Notes under the pieces: generated by a model
The model's database searches: none
The model's input: the letters and a program-made list of their open reading frames with translations, nothing else
Told to the model about the DNA's origin: nothing
Shown here: positions 14,119 through 14,461 of the stretch, in pieces
Layout of the letters: each line of letters opens with the position of its first letter
Numbering within the stretch: position 1 is the stretch's first letter
Program-made: the position numbers and the translations under genes
Assembly (NCBI GenBank): GCA_000403945.1
Contig: APFI01000079.1
Span: forward strand, 1-14,461
Source of the DNA: Desulfovibrio sp. Dsv1
Lineage (GTDB): Bacteria > Desulfobacterota > Desulfovibrionia > Desulfovibrionales > Desulfovibrionaceae
Reading direction: 5' to 3'
Length of the DNA: 14,461 bases

Positions 14119-14355
14119 TCAATAAATCAACCGTGTCAGCGGTTGGTTGTGGTCGCCTCCATTGAAGCGCCACTCACACTCCTTCAGGAACCAGTGGAAG
14201 TGATCCGGCCTGATTTCGTTGAATCGGCGCGTGCGCCTTCCGGGCTGGTTCCAAACGTTTTCCATTCCGTTGACATGATTGCCCCGCAAGGCGAAAATTC
14301 CTGAGTGACTCATGCGATGGTGAAACGCGCCGACATCTGATGCATTGCATGCCAT
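14119..14355 (-). pseudogene. C-terminal remnant of a second IS1595-family transposase
   Basis: The C-terminal part of a transposase from a different IS1595 subgroup than its neighbour. It contains DVGAFHHRMSHSGIFALRGN, then HVNGMENVWNQ with the last catalytic Glu, and the typical DHFHWFLKECEWRFNGGDHN. The first two catalytic Asp residues and the helix-turn-helix are missing. Upstream in frame there is a stop at 14374-14376, and the sequence beyond 14356 no longer looks like transposase. The ATG at 14355 is therefore unlikely to be a real start. Several residues differ from the family pattern (MENVWNQPGRRTRRF for IENFWNQAKRHLRRF), consistent with decay. Confidence 0.8.
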
Positions 14356-14365
14356 TATTGTCCGG

Positions 14366-14461
14366 CTAACTTGTCAATTTTAACAGGCTGAAATTATAAG
14401 TATTTTCATTTTTTCGTCGTCGCGGACTCAGAAGTTCTTCCAGAGGGGCCGCGCCGAGCAG
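14366..14461 (-). CDS. Possible 3' end of an unrecognised gene (cut by window edge)
   Basis: An open minus-strand frame enters from the window edge and ends at TAG (14366-14368), giving 31 residues that begin LLGAAPLEELLSPRRRKNEN. The first part has high third-position GC like genuine genes here. The last dozen codons are AT-rich, like the IS sequence, so the gene may have been truncated and fused to IS-derived sequence. The piece is too short to identify. Confidence 0.25.
   Translation of the reverse strand: MLGAAPLEELLSPRRRKNENTYNFSLLKLTS

Overview
The window most resembles a chromosomal segment of a Desulfovibrio-like sulfate-reducing bacterium (Desulfobacterota). This is an inference. 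It rests on GC-rich coding sequence with strong third-position GC, a selenocysteine elongation factor, a persulfide-reductase-type flavoprotein fused to rhodanese, SulP sulfate-type transporters and a CheV of the kind I associate with Desulfovibrio. No rRNA, tRNA or CRISPR array was found.

Layout. Positions 1-520 hold no convincing intact gene. There are coding-like minus-strand stretches in shifted frames that look like a decayed membrane-protein gene. From 525 to 11724 every gene is on the minus strand. In transcription order these are: a GAF/dimerisation-domain protein (10603-11724), a broken SulP copy (9532-10601), an intact SulP-STAS transporter (7652-9529) and a tRNA-dihydrouridine synthase (6639-7655). 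Junctions of 1 nt, 2 nt and a 4-nt ATGA overlap show these four form one operon, with a good sigma70-like promoter at 11812-11840. Then come ispH (5609-6475), cheV (4483-5505, closed by a clear terminator at 4421-4449), selB (2399-4345, with its own promoter at 4378-4406) and a CoA-disulfide/persulfide reductase with a C-terminal rhodanese domain (601-2310, closed by a terminator at 525-573). On the plus strand an MltC-type lytic transglycosylase (12012-13151) diverges from the GAF/SulP operon.

The right end (13398-14461) is an insertion-sequence graveyard. It holds a multiply frameshifted IS1595-family transposase. Beside it is a C-terminal remnant of a second, different IS1595-family transposase, whose probable terminal repeat abuts the start-codon region of the first, as if one element had landed in the other. 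At the extreme edge there may be the 3' end of a further gene.

The parts most worth a second look are the sulfate-transporter operon and the nested IS remnants. In the operon, a sensor-like protein has a histidine-kinase dimerisation helix but no ATPase domain. It is coupled to a truncated SulP pseudogene and an intact SulP paralogue with an unusual cysteine-containing tail. I see no defence system, phage island or obviously new multi-gene system.
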